A DNA stretch of 64,000 nucleotides from Streptomyces sp. Y2F8-2 (GTDB taxonomy: Bacteria > Actinomycetota > Actinomycetes > Streptomycetales > Streptomycetaceae): assembly GCF_014905555.1 (NCBI RefSeq), contig NZ_BNGS01000001.1:868001-932000 (forward strand). Direction: 5' to 3'. The stretch's first letter is position 1; each line of letters starts with the position of its first letter. The position numbers and the translations under genes were made by a program. A model generated the notes under the pieces. That model was not told where the DNA came from, searched no databases, and saw only the letters and a list, made by a program, of their open reading frames with translations. Positions 60,286-64,000 of the stretch are shown here, piece after piece.

Positions 60286-63200
60286 TCAGGCCGTGGAGCC
60301 CACCGGCTCCTCCTGCCCCGGTTCCGGCGCCCCCACGAACGTCCGCCACAGCTCGGCGTACCGGCCGCCGCGGCGCAGCAGCTCCTCGTGGGTGCCGTCC
60401 TCCGCGATGCGGCCGTGGTCCATCACCACCACCCGGTCGGCGCGGGCCGCCGTGGTCAGGCGGTGCGCCACGACCAGGGTGGTACGGCGGCCGGCGAGGC
60501 GGTCCGTGGCCTGGTTGACCTGGGCCTCGGTGGCCAGGTCGAGTGCGGCGGTCGCCTCGTCGAGCAGCAGGACGTCGGGGTCCACCAGCTCAGCGCGGGC
60601 CAGCGCGATCAACTGCCGCTGTCCGGCGGACAGGTTGCGGCCGCGCTCGGCCACCTCGTGCAGATAGCCGCCCTCGAGGCGGGCGATCATGTCGTGCGCG
60701 CCGACCGCCCGGGCCGCGGCCTCCACCTCGGCGTCGGTGGCGTCCGGACGCCCGTACGCGATGGCGTCCCGGACGGTCCCCTGGAACAGGTACGCCTCCT
60801 GCGGGACCACGCCGAGCCGGTGCCGGTACGAGGTCAGGTCCAGCGAGCGCAGATCGGTGCCGTCGACCAGCACCCGGCCGCGCGTGGGGTCGTAGAACCG
60901 GGCGACGAGCTTGACCAGGGTCGACTTGCCCGCGCCGGTCTCGCCGACGAACGCGACGGTCTGCCCGGCCGGGATCGTCAGGTCCACGCCGGTCAGCGCC
61001 TCCTCGTCGTCGCCGTAGGCGAAGTGGACGCCCTCGAAGGCGATGTCGCCGCGCAGCGACAGCACCTGAAGCGGCTCCACGGCGGCCTTCGTGGTGGTGG
61101 GCTCCTGGAGGAGTTCCTGGATGCGGCCCAGCGACACCGTGGCCTGCTGGTAGCCGTCGAAGACCTGGGAGAGCTGCTGCACCGGCGCGAAGAACAGGTC
61201 GATGTACAGCAGGTACGCGACCAGGGCACCCGTCGTCAGCGTCCCGGCCTCCACCCGGTGGGCGCCGGAGATCATCACGGACGCCGCGGCCACCGAGGAC
61301 AGCAGCTGCACGAACGGGAAGTAGACGGAGATCAGCCACTGGCCGCGGATGCGCGCGCGGCGGTAGGAGTCACTGCCCTCGGCGAACCGCCGCCCGCCGT
61401 CCCGCTCGCGCCGGAACGCCTGCAGGATCCGCAGCCCGGACACCGACTCCTGGAGGTCCGCGTTGACCGCCGAGACCCGCTCGCGGGCGAGTTCGTACGC
61501 CTTCACGCTGGCCCGGCGGAAGAAGACGGTCGCCACGATCAGCGGCGGCAGCGTGGCGAACACGACCAGGGCGAGCTGTACGTCGATCACCAGCAGCGCG
61601 GCCATGATGCCGAAGAAGGTGACGACGGAGACGAAGGCCGTCACCAGCCCCGTCTGCAGGAACGTCGACAGCGCGTCGACGTCCGTCGTCATCCGCGTCA
61701 TGATCCGCCCGGTCAGCTCCCGCTCGTAGTAGTCGAGCCCGAGTCGCTGGAGCTGGGCGAAGATCTTCAGCCGCAGGGAGTACAGGACGCGTTCGCCGGT
61801 GCGTCCGGTCATCCGGGTCTCCCCGACCTGCGCCGCCCACTGGATCAGGACGGTGCCCAGCGCCAGCAGCGACGCGGACCACACCGCGCCGACGGCCATC
61901 CGGGACACGCCCTGGTCGATGCCGTGCCGGATCAGGATCGGCAGCAGCAGCCCCATGCCCGCGTCCACGGCGACGAGGGCGAGGCTGACGAGCAGGGGCA
62001 GCCCGAAGCCGCGCAGCAGCCGGGTGAGGCCGTAGGACTCCTCCGGCCGGACGGCGCGTGCCTCGTCGACGCCCGGGGTGTCGGTGGCCGGGGGCAGCTT
62101 CTCGACCTGGGCGAGCAGCTCCGGGGTCGCCGGGGTCCCGGCGAGGGCGTGGTCCTTGGGCCGGCGGTCGCCGGTCCACAGTCGCGGGGTGACGCCGCGC
62201 TCGGCGTCGAACTCGGCGTCCAGCTCGTCCCGGACGCTCGTGTCCTCCTCGGGCACGGCCGGCTGGGCGTGGCCCGGGGAGACACCGCCCAGTTCGTCGG
62301 GGTCGGTGAGGAGGCGGCGGTAGAGGGCGGAGCGCTCCTGCAGCTCCTCGTGGGTGCCGATGTCGGCGAGACGGCCGCCGTCGAGGACCGCGATGCGGTC
62401 GGCGAGGTTGAGGGTGGAGCGGCGGTGGGCGATCAGCAGGGTTGTGCGGCCCTCCATGACCTGCTTCAGGGCCTCGTGGATCTCGTGCTCGACGCGGGCG
62501 TCCACCGCCGAGGTCGCGTCGTCGAGGACCAGCAGCCGGGGGTCGGTGAGGATGGCGCGGGCGAGCGCGATGCGCTGGCGCTGGCCGCCGGAGAGGGTCA
62601 GGCCGTGCTCACCGACCTTGGTGCCGTAGCCGTCGGGCAGCTCGGCGATGAAACGGTCCGCCTGGGCGGCGCGCGCGGCCCGCTCGATCTCCTCGTCGGT
62701 GGCGTCGGGGCGGCCGTAGGCGATGTTGTTGCGGACGGTGTCCGAGAAGAGGAAGGAGTCCTCGGGGACCAGCCCGATCGCGGCGCGCAGGGACGTCAGG
62801 GTCAGCTCCCGCACGTCGTGGCCGCCGACGAGGACGGCACCGTGCGTGACGTCGTAGAAGCGCGGCAGCAGCAGCGAGACGGTGGACTTGCCGGAACCGG
62901 AGGAGCCGACGACGGCGAGGGTCTCGCCGGGGCGGATCTCGAAGGAGAGCCCGTCGAGGACCGGGCGCCCGTCCTCGTACGCGAAGGAGACGTCGTCGAA
63001 CTCGACGGTCGCGGGGGCGTCGGCGGGCAGTTCCTTGGTGCCGTCCTTCAGCGACGGCTCGGTGTCGATCAGCTCCAGGACCCGCTCGGCGCCCGCACGG
63101 GCCTGCTGGCCGACGGTGAGGACCACGGCGAGCATGCGGACCGGGCCGACGAGCTGCGCCAGGTAGGAGGAGAACGCGACGAACGTGCCGAGCGTGATGT

Positions 63201-64000
63201 GCCCGCGCACCGCGAGCCAGCCGCCGAGCGCCAGCATGGCGACCTGACCGAGGGCGGGCACGGCCTGGAGGGCTGGGGTGTACTTGGCGTTCAGCCGGAT
63301 GGTCCGCAGGCGTCCCGCGAACAGCCGGCGCCCGACCTCGCGGAGCTTGCCGGTCTCCTGCTCCTCCTGCCCGAAGCCCTTCACCACGCGAACGCCGCTG
63401 ACGGCGCCGTCGACCACGGTCGCCACGGCGGCGGCCTGGGCCTGGGCGTACCAGGTCGCCGGGTGCAGCCGGGACCGGCTGCGCTTGGCGATGAACCCCA
63501 GGGCGGGCGCGACGGCCAGGGCGACCAGGGTCAGCGGCAGCGACAGCCAGGCCATGACCATCAGGGAGACCAGGAAGAGCAGGACGTTGCCGATGGTCAT
63601 CGGGAGCATGAAGAGCAGGCCCTGGATCAGCTGGAGGTCGCTGGTGGCACGGCCGACCACCTGGCCGGTGGACAGCTCGTCCTGGCGGCGCCCGTCCAGC
63701 CGGGTGATCGTCCCGTACATGTCCGTCCGCAGGTCGTGCTGGACGTCCAGGGCGAGCCGGCCGCCGTAGTAGCGGCGGATGTAGGTGAGGGCGTAGACGA
63801 GGACGGCCGTGCCGATCAGGGCGCCGGCCCAGGGGGCCATGGGCCTGCTGTGGTTGCCGATGACGTCGTCGATGATCACCTTGGTGATCAGCGGCACCAG
63901 GGCGGTGAGCGCCATGCCGGCGAGGGAGGAGCCCAGGGCGAGGACGACGTCCTTGGGGTACCGCCAGGCGTACCCCGCGAGTCGCCTCGCCCAGCCGCGA
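60286..64000 (-). CDS. Single-chain double ABC exporter (5' end outside window)
   Basis: About 1,238 residues are visible and the frame is still open at the window edge; the first in-frame ATG (63915) sits inside the first membrane helix, so the true start lies beyond 64000. Two complete exporter halves follow one another. Half 1: helices, then Walker A AVVGSSGSGKSTVSLLLPRF, signature LTLSGGQRQRIALARAILTD, Walker B LLVLDDATSAVDARVEHEIH. Linker ~60 residues. Half 2: helices, then VAFVGETGAGKSTLVKLVAR, NLSAGQRQLIALARAELVDP, VLLLDEATAALDLATEAQVN. Half 1 has Asp (LDDAT) where catalytic Glu is expected, and half 2 has LSAGQ for LSGGQ, so the two ATP sites are probably unequal. Likely a multidrug or lipid exporter. 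Confidence 0.9.
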   Translation of the reverse strand, partial: RGWARRLAGYAWRYPKDVVLALGSSLAGMALTALVPLITKVIIDDVIGNHSRPMAPWAGALIGTAVLVYALTYIRRYYGGRLALDVQHDLRTDMYGTITRLDGRRQDELSTGQVVGRATSDLQLIQGLLFMLPMTIGNVLLFLVSLMVMAWLSLPLTLVALAVAPALGFIAKRSRSRLHPATWYAQAQAAAVATVVDGAVSGVRVVKGFGQEEQETGKLREVGRRLFAGRLRTIRLNAKYTPALQAVPALGQVAMLALGGWLAVRGHITLGTFVAFSSYLAQLVGPVRMLAVVLTVGQQARAGAERVLELIDTEPSLKDGTKELPADAPATVEFDDVSFAYEDGRPVLDGLSFEIRPGETLAVVGSSGSGKSTVSLLLPRFYDVTHGAVLVGGHDVRELTLTSLRAAIGLVPEDSFLFSDTVRNNIAYGRPDATDEEIERAARAAQADRFIAELPDGYGTKVGEHGLTLSGGQRQRIALARAILTDPRLLVLDDATSAVDARVEHEIHEALKQVMEGRTTLLIAHRRSTLNLADRIAVLDGGRLADIGTHEELQERSALYRRLLTDPDELGGVSPGHAQPAVPEEDTSVRDELDAEFDAERGVTPRLWTGDRRPKDHALAGTPATPELLAQVEKLPPATDTPGVDEARAVRPEESYGLTRLLRGFGLPLLVSLALVAVDAGMGLLLPILIRHGIDQGVSRMAVGAVWSASLLALGTVLIQWAAQVGETRMTGRTGERVLYSLRLKIFAQLQRLGLDYYERELTGRIMTRMTTDVDALSTFLQTGLVTAFVSVVTFFGIMAALLVIDVQLALVVFATLPPLIVATVFFRRASVKAYELARERVSAVNADLQESVSGLRILQAFRRERDGGRRFAEGSDSYRRARIRGQWLISVYFPFVQLLSSVAAASVMISGAHRVEAGTLTTGALVAYLLYIDLFFAPVQQLSQVFDGYQQATVSLGRIQELLQEPTTTKAAVEPLQVLSLRGDIAFEGVHFAYGDDEEALTGVDLTIPAGQTVAFVGETGAGKSTLVKLVARFYDPTRGRVLVDGTDLRSLDLTSYRHRLGVVPQEAYLFQGTVRDAIAYGRPDATDAEVEAAARAVGAHDMIARLEGGYLHEVAERGRNLSAGQRQLIALARAELVDPDVLLLDEATAALDLATEAQVNQATDRLAGRRTTLVVAHRLTTAARADRVVVMDHGRIAEDGTHEELLRRGGRYAELWRTFVGAPEPGQEEPVGSTA

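Overview
The sequence is high-GC actinobacterial DNA, almost certainly a Streptomyces chromosome. Codon third positions are nearly all G or C, GTG and TTG starts and 4-base ATGA/GTGA overlaps are common, and the window carries rodlins, chaplins, a Streptomyces-order gas-vesicle cluster (O-A-F-G-Y-Z-J-L-S-K), an L,D-transpeptidase and HATPase/DUF5753/DUF397 regulator sets. No rRNA, tRNA, insertion sequence or CRISPR array was seen.

Layout. 0.1-2.2 kb: chorismate synthase, an acyl-CoA carboxylase epsilon subunit and a carboxyltransferase subunit that has lost most of its middle, which looks like the decaying edge of a biosynthetic locus. 2.5-4.8 kb: L,D-transpeptidase, D-2-hydroxyacid dehydrogenase, DUF5949 protein. 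5-20 kb: secreted and aerial-surface proteins (two secreted unknowns, three chaplins, a divergent rodlin pair). They surround a myo-inositol catabolism set (iolC, iolD, iolA), an APC permease, and an unusual serine hydrolase/ABC-ATPase fusion with its permease. 20-29 kb: small HTH protein, zinc alcohol dehydrogenase, copper export (CsoR-type operator, copZ, copA), a long structured intergenic region, citrate synthase and a RecD2 helicase. 29-35 kb: LacI-controlled ribose locus (regulator, RbsA, a permease fused to its binding protein, RbsK, RbsD). 35.7-41.3 kb: gas-vesicle cluster. 41.3-47 kb: sugar-acid or inositol-like catabolic operon under a divergent LacI regulator, plus a TIM-barrel isomerase. 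47-51 kb: secreted vanadium haloperoxidase, small hydrolase, HATPase and a degraded WhiJ-like regulator with its DUF397 partner. 51.4-53.7 kb: an EACC1-like protein and a caspase-DnaJ2 hybrid. 53.7-57 kb: EPSP synthase and EamA exporter opposite a LysR regulator. 57-64 kb: Tat-exported GH3 enzyme, a lipoprotein, a secreted protein and a single-chain double ABC exporter that runs off the window.

The most distinctive system is the two-gene EACC1/caspase-DnaJ unit at 51471-53647. A caspase-like peptidase occupies the place of the J domain in an otherwise recognisable actinobacterial DnaJ2 chaperone, keeping the G/F linker motif, four CXXCXGXG zinc repeats and the substrate-binding domains. It is paired with a small EACC1-type protein of the kind associated with predicted prokaryotic conflict or cell-death effectors. 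Second are the hydrolase-ABC fusion (13789-17294) and the permease-binding-protein fusion (31889-33835).

Gene decay is visible at four places: the carboxyltransferase (1565-2166), an AraC-type remnant (6794-7060), the WhiJ-like regulator (50013-50562), and a duplicated 3' tail of citrate synthase (24979-25025). All calls come from reading the sequence; no database search was run.
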